Of a DNA stretch of 64,000 bases, positions 7,587-18,884 are shown piece by piece. Below the pieces are notes generated by a model, which searched no databases, had not been told where the DNA came from, and was given only the letters and a program-made list of their open reading frames with translations. The first letter of the stretch is position 1. The number at the start of each line of letters is the position of its first letter. The position numbers and the translations under genes were made by a program. This stretch comes from Glaciihabitans sp. (GTDB lineage: Bacteria; Actinomycetota; Actinomycetes; Actinomycetales; Microbacteriaceae), in assembly GCA_025463785.1 (NCBI GenBank), contig JAODBD010000003.1, forward strand, positions 461,287 to 525,286. Direction: 5' to 3'.

Positions 7587-9683
7587 GTGCCCACTCGTAT
7601 CTATGTGACCTCTGCCGAGGGGCACACCGGCAAGTCCACCGTTGCGCTGGGCGTCCTTGAGACGCTGGCGCGTGAGGCGGGACGGGTCGGCGTCTTTCGT
7701 CCGATAGCGCGGTCGACGACCGAGGCCGACTATGTTCTCGAGCTGCTGCTCGCGCATGCGACCGCGGACATCCCGTACGAGGATTGCATCGGTGTCACTT
7801 ACGACCAGGTTCACAATGATCCGGATGGCGCGCTCACCGAGATCGTTTCCCGTTTCGCGGCGGTCGAGCGGCACTGTGACGCTGTCGTCATCCTCGGTTC
7901 GGATTTCACGGATGTCGGCAGCCCGACCGAGCTTTCGTACAACGCGCGGATCGCTGCGAACCTCGGCGCCCCGGTGCTGCTCGTTCTGGGCGGCCGCCGG
8001 TCGGAAGGTGAGGGCGGCCGGTCCGCCGACGAGATGCGGCAGATCGCCGAGCTGACAACGGCCGAGCTTCGCGGCCAGCACGCGGGGCTGCTCGCGGTCA
8101 TCGTGAACCGGGCGGATACCGCCCAGCTCGCGGAAATCCAGGCGTCGGTCGCGACCTCGGTTGGTGCCGCAGGCATTGACGTTCCGGTCTGGGCCATGCC
8201 CGAGGACCCGTTCCTGGTCGCGCCGACGGTCGCGGCGCTCCTGAAGGCCACGGATGCGCGGCTGCTGTGGGGCGACCCGGCTCTGCTCGAGCGCGAGGCG
8301 CTTGGCATCGTCGTCGCCGCGATGTCGATGGAGAATGTGCTGCCGCGGCTCACCGAGGGCGCCGTGGTTATTGCCCCGGGGGATCGGGCGGACGTCCTCG
8401 TCGGCGTTCTGCTCGCGCACGCGTCGGGCACGTTTCCGTCGCTGGCCGGCGTCATCCTGAATGGCGGTTTCGAGCTGGCACCCGCCGTGCAGCGCCTGGT
8501 GTCGGGCATCGGCACGACACTTCCCATTGCCATGAACAATTTGGGCACGTTCGACACCGCCAGGCGAATCACGCAGACGCGCGGGCGTCTCGCGGCCGAC
8601 TCCCAGCGCAAATACGACACCGCGCGCGCACTGTTCGAGGAGCACGTCGACGCGGCAGTTCTGCTCCAGCGGCTGCAGGTGAGCCCGTCGAGTGTGGTGA
8701 CTCCGCTGATGTTCGAGTACGGCATCCTGGAGCGCGCTCGCGAAAATCTCAGGCACATTGTCTTGCCCGAGGGGGATGACGACCGCATTCTGCGCGCCGC
8801 CTCGACCCTCCTGCAGCGCAGGGTGGCGAAGCTCACGATCCTCGGCGTCGAGGCGACAGTGCGGGCGCGCGCGACCGAGCTCGGCATCGACCTCAGCACG
8901 GCGACAATCATCGACCCCATGGATGCCGTGCTGCGTCACAGGTTCGCCGAGGAGTACCAGAAGATTCGGGCGCACAAAGGCATCACGATCGACCAGGCCA
9001 GCGATACCGTCACTGACGGCTCCTACTTCGGCACCATGATGGTGCACCTCGGGCTGGCCGACGGGATGGTGTCGGGCGCGAAGCATACGACGGCGAACAC
9101 GATCCGGCCGGCGTTCGAAATCATCAGGACGCGGCCTGGCGTTTCCGTGGTCTCCAGCGTGTTTCTGATGGCGCTGGCCGACCGGGTGCTCGTCTATGGG
9201 GACTGCGCGGTCATCCCCGATCCCACTGCGGAGCAGCTCGCCGACATCGCGATCTCGTCATCGGAAACGGCGTTGCAGTTCGGCATCGAGCCGAGGGTCG
9301 CGATGCTCAGCTACTCGACCGGCGAGTCTGGCAGCGGCGCCGATGTCGAAAAGGTCCGGGCAGCAACGGCTCTCGTGCACTCGCGGCGGCCGGAGTTGCT
9401 GGTCGACGGGCCCATCCAGTACGACGCCGCTGCGGATGCCACGGTCGGCGCCGCGAAGATGCCGGGTTCAGTCGTGGCCGGCCGCGCGACCGTGTTCATC
9501 TTCCCCGACCTGAATACGGGCAACAACACCTACAAGGCGGTGCAGCGCAGTGCCGGTGCGGTCGCGATCGGACCCGTTCTACAGGGGCTCAATAAGCCCA
9601 TCAACGACCTCTCGCGCGGTGCGCTCGTCGAAGACATAGTCAACACGGTGGCCATCACCGCAATCCAGGCGGCGAGCTCGTGA
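7587..9683 (+). CDS. pta: Phosphate acetyltransferase
   Basis: This enzyme interconverts acetyl-CoA and acetyl phosphate in the cytoplasm. It is the long two-part form: an N-terminal P-loop/BioD-like region (ITSAEGHTGKSTVALGV-type motif at residues 4-20) with a DRTGG-like middle, then the catalytic phosphotransacetylase domain from about residue 370 (ENLRHIVLPEGDDDRILRA, later SYSTGESGSGADVEKV). I place the start at GTG 7587 rather than ATG 7569, because homologs begin just before RIYVTSAEG and a TAGGCT -10 sits 7 nt upstream. It overlaps ackA by 4 nt (GTGA), so the two are translationally coupled. Confidence 0.96.
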   Translation: MPTRIYVTSAEGHTGKSTVALGVLETLAREAGRVGVFRPIARSTTEADYVLELLLAHATADIPYEDCIGVTYDQVHNDPDGALTEIVSRFAAVERHCDAVVILGSDFTDVGSPTELSYNARIAANLGAPVLLVLGGRRSEGEGGRSADEMRQIAELTTAELRGQHAGLLAVIVNRADTAQLAEIQASVATSVGAAGIDVPVWAMPEDPFLVAPTVAALLKATDARLLWGDPALLEREALGIVVAAMSMENVLPRLTEGAVVIAPGDRADVLVGVLLAHASGTFPSLAGVILNGGFELAPAVQRLVSGIGTTLPIAMNNLGTFDTARRITQTRGRLAADSQRKYDTARALFEEHVDAAVLLQRLQVSPSSVVTPLMFEYGILERARENLRHIVLPEGDDDRILRAASTLLQRRVAKLTILGVEATVRARATELGIDLSTATIIDPMDAVLRHRFAEEYQKIRAHKGITIDQASDTVTDGSYFGTMMVHLGLADGMVSGAKHTTANTIRPAFEIIRTRPGVSVVSSVFLMALADRVLVYGDCAVIPDPTAEQLADIAISSSETALQFGIEPRVAMLSYSTGESGSGADVEKVRAATALVHSRRPELLVDGPIQYDAAADATVGAAKMPGSVVAGRATVFIFPDLNTGNNTYKAVQRSAGAVAIGPVLQGLNKPINDLSRGALVEDIVNTVAITAIQAASS

Positions 9684-10801
9684 CCGAGGTTTTCGTCGTC
9701 AACTCGGGTTCGTCATCCATCAAATACCAGCTGGTGGATGTCGAAACCGGCGCCGCCCTCGTGAACGGGCTCATCGAGAGAATCGGTGAATCGGGCTCGC
9801 CGGTCGCCGACCACGTCGCGGGCATGAAGCTCGCGCTCGAGGCACTCGGAACGGGCCACGACATCGTGGCCGTCGGCCATCGCGTCGTGCACGGCGGCAC
9901 GCTGTTCACCGAGGCAACCGTCATCACCGACAGGGTCGAGAAGCAGATCGAGGGGCTGTCGCCGCTCGCACCGCTGCACAACCCGGCCAATCTCATCGGC
10001 ATTCGGGCCGCGCGAAAGGCGCTGCCGTCCGTGCCGCACGTCGCAGTGTTCGACACGGCCTTTCATCGCACGCTCCCGCCCGAGGCATACACCTACGCGA
10101 TCGACGCTGACGTTGCCTCGAAGTATGCCGTGCGCCGCTACGGGTTCCACGGCACCTCGTACAAATTCGTGTCGGAGCGCGCGGCAGAGTTCCTCGGGCT
10201 CCCTCTCGCCGACACCAAGCTCATCGTGTTGCACCTCGGCAACGGCGCATCCGCGTGCGCCATCGACGGCGGCCGCTCGATCGACACCAGCATGGGGATG
10301 ACGCCACTCCAGGGGCTCGTGATGGGAACCAGGTCGGGGGATATCGACCCGGCCATCCTGAGCTACCTGTATCACGAAGCGGGGATGGGGTTCGACGAAC
10401 TGGATACTCTGCTCAATAAGCAGAGCGGACTTCTGGGCCTTACCGGCGAGGGCGACATGCGCGATGTTCAGGATGCCGCGACCGGCGGCGACGAGGTCGC
10501 GGAGGCGGCGCTCGCCGTGTATCGCCACCGCATCCGGCACTACATCGGTGCGTACTTTGCGCAGCTGGGCCGACTTGATGCCGTCGTGTTCACGGCCGGC
10601 GTCGGCGAGAACAGCGTCGCGTTGCGGGAGCAGGCGCTCGCCGGCCTCGAAGGCCTCGGCATCTCGGTCGACCACGTCCGCAACGCCGCCAAGGCTCGGG
10701 ATGCCCGCTACATCTCTCCGGACGGCTCGCCCGTCGCCGTGCTCGTCATCCCCACAAACGAGGAGTTGGAGATCGCGCGGCAGGCCGTTGCGGTCCTCTG
10801 A
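9680..10801 (+). CDS. ackA: Acetate kinase
   Basis: This 373-residue enzyme makes acetate and ATP from acetyl phosphate and ADP, completing the pta-ackA pathway. It shows the ASKHA-fold signatures: VVNSGSSSIKYQ at the N-terminus, HRVVHGG, the active-site region DTAFHRTLPPEAYTY, RRYGFHGTSYKFVS, and HLGNGASACAIDGGRSIDTSMGM. FTAGVGENS lies near the C-terminus. The length is slightly below the roughly 400 residues usual in the family. It starts at GTG 9680, overlapping the pta stop by 4 nt. Confidence 0.96.
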   Translation: MTEVFVVNSGSSSIKYQLVDVETGAALVNGLIERIGESGSPVADHVAGMKLALEALGTGHDIVAVGHRVVHGGTLFTEATVITDRVEKQIEGLSPLAPLHNPANLIGIRAARKALPSVPHVAVFDTAFHRTLPPEAYTYAIDADVASKYAVRRYGFHGTSYKFVSERAAEFLGLPLADTKLIVLHLGNGASACAIDGGRSIDTSMGMTPLQGLVMGTRSGDIDPAILSYLYHEAGMGFDELDTLLNKQSGLLGLTGEGDMRDVQDAATGGDEVAEAALAVYRHRIRHYIGAYFAQLGRLDAVVFTAGVGENSVALREQALAGLEGLGISVDHVRNAAKARDARYISPDGSPVAVLVIPTNEELEIARQAVAVL

Positions 10802-10866
10802 CCGGTGCCCTTGTCCGGTGCGGCGCCCTTTAGCAGACCGGGGGATGACTTTGGGCCGCCATCCCG

Positions 10867-10872
10867 TAAACT
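10867..10872 (+). promoter_or_regulatory. -10 element of the SRP RNA gene
   Basis: TAAACT lies about 5 nt upstream of the predicted 5' end of the SRP RNA and is preceded by no gene of its own. No convincing -35 is visible. Confidence 0.5.
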
Positions 10873-10876
10873 GGCT

Positions 10877-10967
10877 GACGGCTCCTCGCGTGGCGCCATC
10901 CAGGCCAACTCCCCCAGGGCGGAAACGCAGCAAGGGTAACCGGGCTCTGGCGGGTGCGCGAGGGGTC
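10877..10967 (+). ncRNA. ffs: Signal recognition particle 4.5S-type RNA
   Basis: This is a long hairpin RNA whose ends pair (CCTCGCG near 10884 with CGCGAGG near 10957). The Ffh-binding tip is recognisable, with GGCGGAAACGCAGCAAGGG around 10918-10936 and the GGAA tetraloop and internal loops seen in small bacterial SRP RNAs. It pairs with the Ffh protein to target membrane proteins. A T-rich stretch (TCATTTTTG) follows the closing stem and probably ends transcription. The ends are accurate to a few nt. Of the 346-bp space between ackA and the next gene, I see nothing coding in the rest. Confidence 0.92.
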
Positions 10968-11147
10968 ATTTTTGTTTCGCGAGGCGTGCGGCTGCCGCGC
11001 GGCCGTCGCTGCCGTGCCGCGCACGCTGCTGTCGCTCAATTGCATCGCCCCGCTCGACGGTGCGACGGTGGGTCGGAGTTTCGGGCGACACTCCGTGCTG
11101 CGAGGTTGGCGCGTCTGCGTGTCGGCCGAATCTCCGACGTTCGGTAC

Positions 11148-12056
11148 TCACAGCGGGTCATCGAACGCAATAACTACGCGTCCTCGCCGTCGCATCCGCT
11201 CGCGCTGTGCATCCCGAACAGCGCGTTCGATCACGGCGAGAGTGTGCGGCCACGTCTCGAAGATGTGGCTCGTCCGCAGTCGGAGCACGTGCCGCCCAAG
11301 CCCTTCGACGTGGATATCGCGGTCCCGATCGTTTGCGAATCGGTCCTGACCCTCATGCCATTTCCGTCCGTCAACGTCGAGGCCGAGGCATTCGTCGACG
11401 AGAAGATCCTGGCGGCCCATTCCGGGTACGTGCGCCTGAGCCTCGACGCGGTATCCCGCCCTCTGCAATCGGAGTCGAACGATCGTCTCGTTGCCCGACC
11501 CACTGTTCATGATCAACCCCCGAAATGCGGGACGCAGCCGCCGGGATGCCAGGCGACCGATCCGCAGGACCTCCGCAGCGGGCAGGTACCGCTCGTGGAT
11601 GGCCGACTCCATCGCAGCAAGGGCGTTTTCTTCGTCCAGGCAATGGATGGCACGCCACAGTGCCTGCGATCTGCCGGCACGCCAGGGGGTTTCCATCTCA
11701 AATCGCGGATGTTCCCAGTGGCGCACGAGGTCGGACGCCGCCGCGCTCCGCGCACTCGGTGTCAATTGGATGTGTAGCTGCCGAGAGTGGCCGGCCCAGA
11801 CTCCAGCCTGGGCGAGGGCTGAGACGCAGGTCACCGCGCCACCTGCGAGTGCGGCTCGTCGGGCCAGCGCATCTGCGTGAGGGCAGCCGTAAATGCCGCG
11901 CCTGATCCTCACGATTCGACCGTCCGCAACTGCGGCGCTGACTCGGGACCGACTTGCGCCTCGCGAGAGCAGCAGCCGCGCCGTCGCGATGTGGCCCAGC
12001 GAGCAGAGGAGTGGCAGCGACATCCGTAAATCGTCATCGGTTTTGCTCGTGGTCAC
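11148..12056 (-). CDS. AbiEi-like wHTH protein with C-terminal DUF559/Vsr-like nuclease domain
   Basis: This 302-residue protein has two parts. Residues 10-70 resemble the winged-helix N-domain of AbiEi antitoxins (LGHIATARLLLSRGASRSRVSAAVADGRIVRIRRGIYGCP). The C-terminal 110 residues resemble DUF559, a Vsr-like PD-(D/E)xK nuclease fold (GNETIVRLRLQRAG, then GRQDLLVDECLGLDVDGRKWHEG with acidic and basic candidates for the site). I know this fusion as a recurrent orphan in actinobacteria; its role is not established. No AbiEii-type partner lies next to it. It starts at GTG 12056. The next 210 bp to dnaX hold no gene. Confidence 0.75.
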   Translation of the reverse strand: MTTSKTDDDLRMSLPLLCSLGHIATARLLLSRGASRSRVSAAVADGRIVRIRRGIYGCPHADALARRAALAGGAVTCVSALAQAGVWAGHSRQLHIQLTPSARSAAASDLVRHWEHPRFEMETPWRAGRSQALWRAIHCLDEENALAAMESAIHERYLPAAEVLRIGRLASRRLRPAFRGLIMNSGSGNETIVRLRLQRAGYRVEAQAHVPGMGRQDLLVDECLGLDVDGRKWHEGQDRFANDRDRDIHVEGLGRHVLRLRTSHIFETWPHTLAVIERAVRDAQRERMRRRGRVVIAFDDPL

Positions 12057-12254
12057 GCGTCAGATGGCTCGCGCTGGGAGGTCGGCGCGGGATGACCGCC
12101 GGTGGAGGAGTAGACGGGCGTCGGAGTTCTGGCGAACACGCCGCGCTCGGGCCCGGTTTCCCGCGGCGGGTCGCAGTTTCTCCGATTGTGCGAACCTGGT
12201 CCGGTCGACTTTGCGGATGCCGGTCGCGGACCGCGGGAGGTCGGAGGCGACAGC

Positions 12255-12260
12255 TATCCT
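12255..12260 (+). promoter_or_regulatory. -10 element of dnaX
   Basis: TATCCT is followed by exactly 6 nt and the GTG start of dnaX, predicting a leaderless mRNA. Confidence 0.55.
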
Positions 12261-12266
12261 GTGTAG

Positions 12267-14267
12267 GTGGTCACCGCCCTGTATCGCCGGTATCGTCCGG
12301 AAAGTTTTGCCGAACTGATCGGCCAGTCACAGGTGACCGATCCGCTTCGCACGGCGCTTCGCACCGATCGCGTCAACCACGCCTACCTCTTCAGCGGCCC
12401 TCGCGGCTGTGGCAAGACGACGTCCGCCCGCATCCTCGCCCGCTGCCTCAACTGTGCCGAGGGCCCGACCGACACCCCCTGCGGCAAGTGCCCGAGCTGC
12501 ATCGAGCTTTCACGGGATGGCAGCGGCTCCCTGGATGTCGTCGAGATCGATGCCGCATCCCACAATGGCGTGGATGACGCTCGAGACCTTCGCGAGCGCG
12601 CCGTGTTCGCGCCGGCCCGGGATCGCTACAAGATCTTCATCCTCGACGAGGCACACATGGTCACGCCGCAGGGCTTCAATGCGCTGCTGAAGATCGTCGA
12701 AGAGCCGCCGGAGCACGTCAAGTTCATCTTCGCGACCACAGAGCCCGAGAAAGTCATCGGCACGATTCGCTCGCGCACACACCACTATCCCTTCCGCCTT
12801 GTGCCACCGGCGCAGATGCTCGAGTACACGCAGACACTGTGCGACGCCGAGGGCATAACCGTTGCGCCGGGCGTTCTTCCGCTGGTAGTTCGCGCGGGCG
12901 GCGGTTCGGTTCGCGACACTCTCTCACTGCTCGACCAGCTGATGGCCGGCAGCGAGGGCACCAACATCGAGTACGAGCGCGCGGTGGCGCTCCTCGGCTA
13001 CACGCACGGTGCCCTGCTCGACGAGGTCATCGACGCGATTGGCGCGCGTGATGCCGCTGGCGCGTTCCGCGCGGTCGACCGCGTCATCCAGACCGGCCAG
13101 GATCCCCGCCGTTTCGTCGAAGACCTGCTCGAGCGCATGCGCGACCTCATCATCGTGAGCGCGATAGCAGCAGGGTCGACCACTGCGGAGGGCGCCGCGG
13201 CGGTTCTTCGCGGCGTCCCGCAGGACGAACTCGATCGCATGGCCGTCCAGGCTCACAAGTTCGGTGAGGCCGAGCTGTCGCGGGCCGCGGATGTCGCCAA
13301 TGCTGCCCTGACAGAAATGACCGGAGCGACTTCGCCCCGGCTGCACCTCGAACTCATGGTCGCGCGAGTGCTCGTTCCGGCGAGTGACGAGACCGACCGC
13401 GGCGCGCTTGCCCGCGTCGAGCGGCTCGAGCGCCGCATCGGGGTAGACGGGCCGGATCTCGTCGCGCCAATGGGTTCGACCGCTCCGCCCGAGCGAATCG
13501 CTCCAGTACGGGCGGCGCAGGTCGCCGAACCGCCCAAGGCTGTAGCGCCCGACTCCGCGCCGGTCGCGGCTGCGCCTGCCGCGGTTGCGCCTGCGGCTGT
13601 TGCACCGGTTGCCGAAGCCAAGGCCGTCACGTTCGAGCAGGTGCGTGATTCCTGGCCAGAGATTCTCGAGTTGACGAAGTCGAAGCGCAACGCGTGGATG
13701 GTCGTGTTCAACAGCCAGGTTCGTGCGCTCGACGTCGACGTTCTCACCCTGACGTTCCCGAACGAGACCGATGTCGCCAATTTCAAGCAGCCGCAGGGCG
13801 CAGGGGAGGGTGTGAGCGAGATCCTCCGCAGGGCAATAGTCGACGTCCTCGGCCTTCGTGTGAAGTTCATCGCCCGCGTCGAACCAACGCTCGCGGCCCC
13901 ACCCGCACCATCGGATGACGCACCAGAACCGATCGAACCCGACCTCGAGCCGGATACTGCGGAGGGCGGCTGGGCCGTCGCCGCGATCCCAGGAGCTGAG
14001 TCCGTTGCACCCTCGCCAGCGGTGACGCGGGTCGAGGGTAAGGGCGGGTCGTCGGCATCCCCTGTGAAGCCTGCTACGACATCCGAGCCGTCGAAGTCAT
14101 CGGCGGCAGAACCGTCGAAGACAGCAGCGGCCCAGCAGAAATCGACCCCCGCAAGGTCGCCTGAGCCGCAGCGCTACGGCGAGTCCGTCGTACGTGAGAT
14201 CCTCGGCGCGAGTTTCATCGAAGAACAATCGGTCGTCCCCCGCGTCACCCCGAGAGACGACGGCTAA
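12267..14267 (+). CDS. dnaX: DNA polymerase III subunits gamma/tau
   Basis: This is the clamp-loader ATPase of the replicative polymerase, 666 residues. The AAA+ domain fills the first 230 residues: YRRYRP at the start, Walker A GPRGCGKTTSAR (residues 44-55), a four-Cys zinc site (CLNC, CGKCPSC) and Walker B/DEAH. Domain III follows to about 370. An Ala/Pro/Val-rich linker (390-450) and a tau-like C-terminal part (FEQVRDSWPEILELTKSKRN) follow. I see no obvious programmed frameshift site, so a separate gamma product is uncertain. recR follows immediately; the small ybaB-type gene often found between dnaX and recR is absent. Confidence 0.96.
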   Translation: MVTALYRRYRPESFAELIGQSQVTDPLRTALRTDRVNHAYLFSGPRGCGKTTSARILARCLNCAEGPTDTPCGKCPSCIELSRDGSGSLDVVEIDAASHNGVDDARDLRERAVFAPARDRYKIFILDEAHMVTPQGFNALLKIVEEPPEHVKFIFATTEPEKVIGTIRSRTHHYPFRLVPPAQMLEYTQTLCDAEGITVAPGVLPLVVRAGGGSVRDTLSLLDQLMAGSEGTNIEYERAVALLGYTHGALLDEVIDAIGARDAAGAFRAVDRVIQTGQDPRRFVEDLLERMRDLIIVSAIAAGSTTAEGAAAVLRGVPQDELDRMAVQAHKFGEAELSRAADVANAALTEMTGATSPRLHLELMVARVLVPASDETDRGALARVERLERRIGVDGPDLVAPMGSTAPPERIAPVRAAQVAEPPKAVAPDSAPVAAAPAAVAPAAVAPVAEAKAVTFEQVRDSWPEILELTKSKRNAWMVVFNSQVRALDVDVLTLTFPNETDVANFKQPQGAGEGVSEILRRAIVDVLGLRVKFIARVEPTLAAPPAPSDDAPEPIEPDLEPDTAEGGWAVAAIPGAESVAPSPAVTRVEGKGGSSASPVKPATTSEPSKSSAAEPSKTAAAQQKSTPARSPEPQRYGESVVREILGASFIEEQSVVPRVTPRDDG

Positions 14268-14867
14268 GTGTACGAGGGAATCGTTCAGGAACTCATCGAC
14301 GAACTGGGCCGCCTGCCCGGTATCGGGCCGAAGTCTGCGCAGCGCATCGCGTTCCACATCCTGCAGACCGAAAGCTTCGATGTCACGCACCTCGCCGAGG
14401 TCCTGATGACGGTCAAGGAGAAGGTACGTTTCTGCGATATCTGCGGCAACGTGACCGAGGAGGAGACCTGCAACATCTGTCGCGATCCGCGGCGCTCGCC
14501 GGCGACCATTTGCGTCGTCGAGGAGGCGAAGGACGTCCAGGCGATCGAGCGCACACGCGAATTCCGTGGGCTGTACCACGTGCTCGGCGGCGCGATTAGC
14601 CCGATTGACGGCGTCGGCCCCGACGATCTGAACATCCGCAAGCTGGTTCAGCGGCTCGCGGATGGCATCGTCACCGAGGTCATCATCGCGACAGACCCGA
14701 ACCTCGAGGGCGAAGCCACCGCGACCTACCTGACCCGGCTGCTCGTGCAGCCGAACCTGCGCGTCACGCGCCTGGCATCCGGTCTTCCGGTTGGCGGTGA
14801 CCTCGAGTACGCCGACGAGATCACCCTCGGTCGGGCCTTCGAGGGCCGCAGACTCGTCGAGCTGTAA
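14268..14867 (+). CDS. recR: Recombination protein RecR
   Basis: This 199-residue recombination mediator acts with RecO (and RecF) to load RecA at gaps. It has the N-terminal helix-hairpin-helix ([17 protein letters not shown]), a four-cysteine zinc finger ([16 protein letters not shown], about residues 55-70) and a Toprim domain ([10 protein letters not shown], later [20 protein letters not shown]). It starts at GTG directly after the dnaX stop codon with no spacer, so the two genes are surely co-transcribed and probably translationally coupled. Confidence 0.96.
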   Translation: MYEGIVQELIDELGRLPGIGPKSAQRIAFHILQTESFDVTHLAEVLMTVKEKVRFCDICGNVTEEETCNICRDPRRSPATICVVEEAKDVQAIERTREFRGLYHVLGGAISPIDGVGPDDLNIRKLVQRLADGIVTEVIIATDPNLEGEATATYLTRLLVQPNLRVTRLASGLPVGGDLEYADEITLGRAFEGRRLVEL

Positions 14868-14908
14868 CGGCGCGCGGCCTCCGAGCCGCCCCACAGGTGG
14901 CCAGCCGG

Positions 14909-14914
14909 TAGAAT
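14909..14914 (+). promoter_or_regulatory. -10 element upstream of lysC
   Basis: TAGAAT lies about 58 nt before the lysC start. Unlike many genes here, lysC has a leader and a strong AGGGGAG ribosome-binding site. The leader is too short for a lysine riboswitch. Confidence 0.5.
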
Positions 14915-14971
14915 CGTTGGCTGGGCCCACCCACGGCGCCCAACAGTCCTTGAACTCCAGGGGAGCGCCGC

Positions 14972-17286
<2,315 letters not shown>

Positions 17287-17339
17287 CCGCAGGCGCCGTC
17301 CATCACGGCAGTCCGACAGGCTGGGCAATGCACCCGGGA

Positions 17340-17345
17340 TAAACT
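17340..17345 (+). promoter_or_regulatory. -10 element of mqo
   Basis: TAAACT is followed by 6 nt and the GTG start of mqo, indicating a leaderless transcript. Confidence 0.55.
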
Positions 17346-17351
17346 ACCCCG

Positions 17352-18821
17352 GTGACTAAACCCATCGACGTTGCCCTCATCGGTGGCGGGATCATGAGTG
17401 CCACCCTGGGAACGCTGCTGAAGCAGCTCGAGCCCGAGTGGGACATCCGCATATTTGAGCGCCTGCCCGCCGTTGCCATGGAGAGCTCGAATCCTTGGAA
17501 CAACGCGGGCACCGGCCACTCCGCGCTGTGTGAGCTCAACTACACGCCCGAGCTGGCAGACGGCAGCATCGATATCTCGGGTGCCGTGAAAGTCAACGAG
17601 CAGTTCCAGGTCTCGCGCCAATTCTGGGCACATCTCATCGATACCGGCGCCCTGCCTGACCCGGCGGCGTTCATCAGTGAGACGCCGCACATGAGCTTCG
17701 TCTGGGGTGGCGCGAACGTCGAGTACCTCCGTAAGCGGTACGAGGCGCTGAAAGACCACCCACTGTTCGTCGGTCTTGAGTTCAGCGACGATGCATCGGT
17801 GATCCGGCGCTGGGCGCCACTCCTCATCCCCGGGCGCAAGAAATCGCAGCCCATCGCTGCGACCAGAATTGCAGCAGGAACGGATGTCGACTTCGGCGCT
17901 CTGACGCGCCTTCTGACCGACTACCTTCGCGACAATGGCGCCGAGCTCATCCTCGAGGAACGTGTCACCCGACTCCGACGCAAGAACGGCAACTGGCGCA
18001 TCACCTCACGTCGCACCGTTGGCAATACTCCGAGCGAGTACGACGCCCGGTTCGTGTTCGTCGGCGCCGGCGGCAACGCGCTCAACCTGCTGCAGAAGTC
18101 GGGCATCAAGGAAATCCGCGGCTTCGGGGGTTTCCCGGTGAGTGGCGAATTCCTGCGCACCGATAATCCCGCGGTCGTCGCAAAGCATCAGGCCAAGGTG
18201 TACGGGAAGGCGGCCATCGGTTCGCCGCCGATGTCCGTCCCGCACCTCGATACCCGAGTCGTCGATGGAACTGCGAGCCTGATGTTCGGGCCGTACGCCG
18301 GGTTTAGCCCCAAGTTTCTGAAGACCGGGTCGTGGTTCGACCTGTTCAAGTCGATCCGCTGGCACAATCTCATTCCGATGATCGCGGCGGGCGCAAGCAA
18401 CCTCAGCCTGGTGCGATACCTGATCGGCCAGCTCGTTGCGAGCAAGTCGACGAAGTTCGATTCCCTCCGTGAATTCTTCCCGGAGGGCGACCCGGCAGAC
18501 TGGTACCCGATCACCGCTGGGCAGCGCGTTCAGGTCATCAAGAAGGATGCCAAAAAGGGCGGAGTGCTCCAGTTCGGCACCGAGGTGGTCGCCGCGAGCG
18601 ACGGCAGCATTGCCGGCCTGCTTGGCGCCTCCCCCGGCGCATCGACGGCCGTGCCGATCATGCTCGGGCTCATCGAGAAGTGTTTCCCGGACCGCATGGA
18701 CGAGTGGCGCCCGGCGCTCACGGCAATGGTTCCGACGCTCGGCAAGCAGCTCACCGACAACCCGGCGCTCGCCGACAAGACCATGACCTCGACCGCGGAA
18801 GCCCTGCACATCGCACGCTGA
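17352..18821 (+). CDS. mqo: Malate:quinone oxidoreductase
   Basis: This 489-residue peripheral membrane flavoenzyme oxidises malate to oxaloacetate and passes electrons to (mena)quinone, linking the TCA cycle to respiration. The FAD-binding motif is VALIGGGIMSATLG at residues 7-20, followed by ERLPAVAMESSNPWNNAGTGHSALCELNYTPE, a strong MQO signature. FVGAGGNALNLLQKSGI and the late LGASPGASTAVPIMLGLIEKCFP are also typical. The length is normal. The GTG start sits 6 nt after a -10 hexamer, so it has its own promoter apart from asd. Confidence 0.96.
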   Translation: MTKPIDVALIGGGIMSATLGTLLKQLEPEWDIRIFERLPAVAMESSNPWNNAGTGHSALCELNYTPELADGSIDISGAVKVNEQFQVSRQFWAHLIDTGALPDPAAFISETPHMSFVWGGANVEYLRKRYEALKDHPLFVGLEFSDDASVIRRWAPLLIPGRKKSQPIAATRIAAGTDVDFGALTRLLTDYLRDNGAELILEERVTRLRRKNGNWRITSRRTVGNTPSEYDARFVFVGAGGNALNLLQKSGIKEIRGFGGFPVSGEFLRTDNPAVVAKHQAKVYGKAAIGSPPMSVPHLDTRVVDGTASLMFGPYAGFSPKFLKTGSWFDLFKSIRWHNLIPMIAAGASNLSLVRYLIGQLVASKSTKFDSLREFFPEGDPADWYPITAGQRVQVIKKDAKKGGVLQFGTEVVAASDGSIAGLLGASPGASTAVPIMLGLIEKCFPDRMDEWRPALTAMVPTLGKQLTDNPALADKTMTSTAEALHIAR

Positions 18822-18860
18822 ATGCGTCCACGCTCGCCGGGCGGGAGGGTTGCGTTCGAC

Positions 18861-18876
18861 TAGAACATATGTTCGA
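18861..18876. promoter_or_regulatory. LexA (SOS) box upstream of the radical SAM gene
   Basis: TAGAACATATGTTCGA matches the actinobacterial LexA consensus TCGAAC-N4-GTTCGA at all but the second base. It ends only 8 nt before the ATG at 18885, so LexA binding would block the promoter. From memory, the mycobacterial homolog Rv2578c also belongs to the LexA regulon. Confidence 0.75.
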
Positions 18877-18884
18877 ATGTACGA

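Noticed and set aside
7374..9086. 570-codon minus-strand frame opposite pta
   Set aside because: pta is certain on the plus strand; the frame runs through tRNA-Ser and has the Arg/His/Asp-rich composition of antisense frames in GC-rich DNA.
10966..11151. 61-codon minus-strand frame after the SRP RNA
   Set aside because: It is Arg/Ala-rich without family features or a ribosome-binding site, and overlaps the SRP RNA end.
14868..14971. Lysine riboswitch upstream of lysC
   Set aside because: The space between the -10 and the start is about 58 nt, far too short for the L-box fold.
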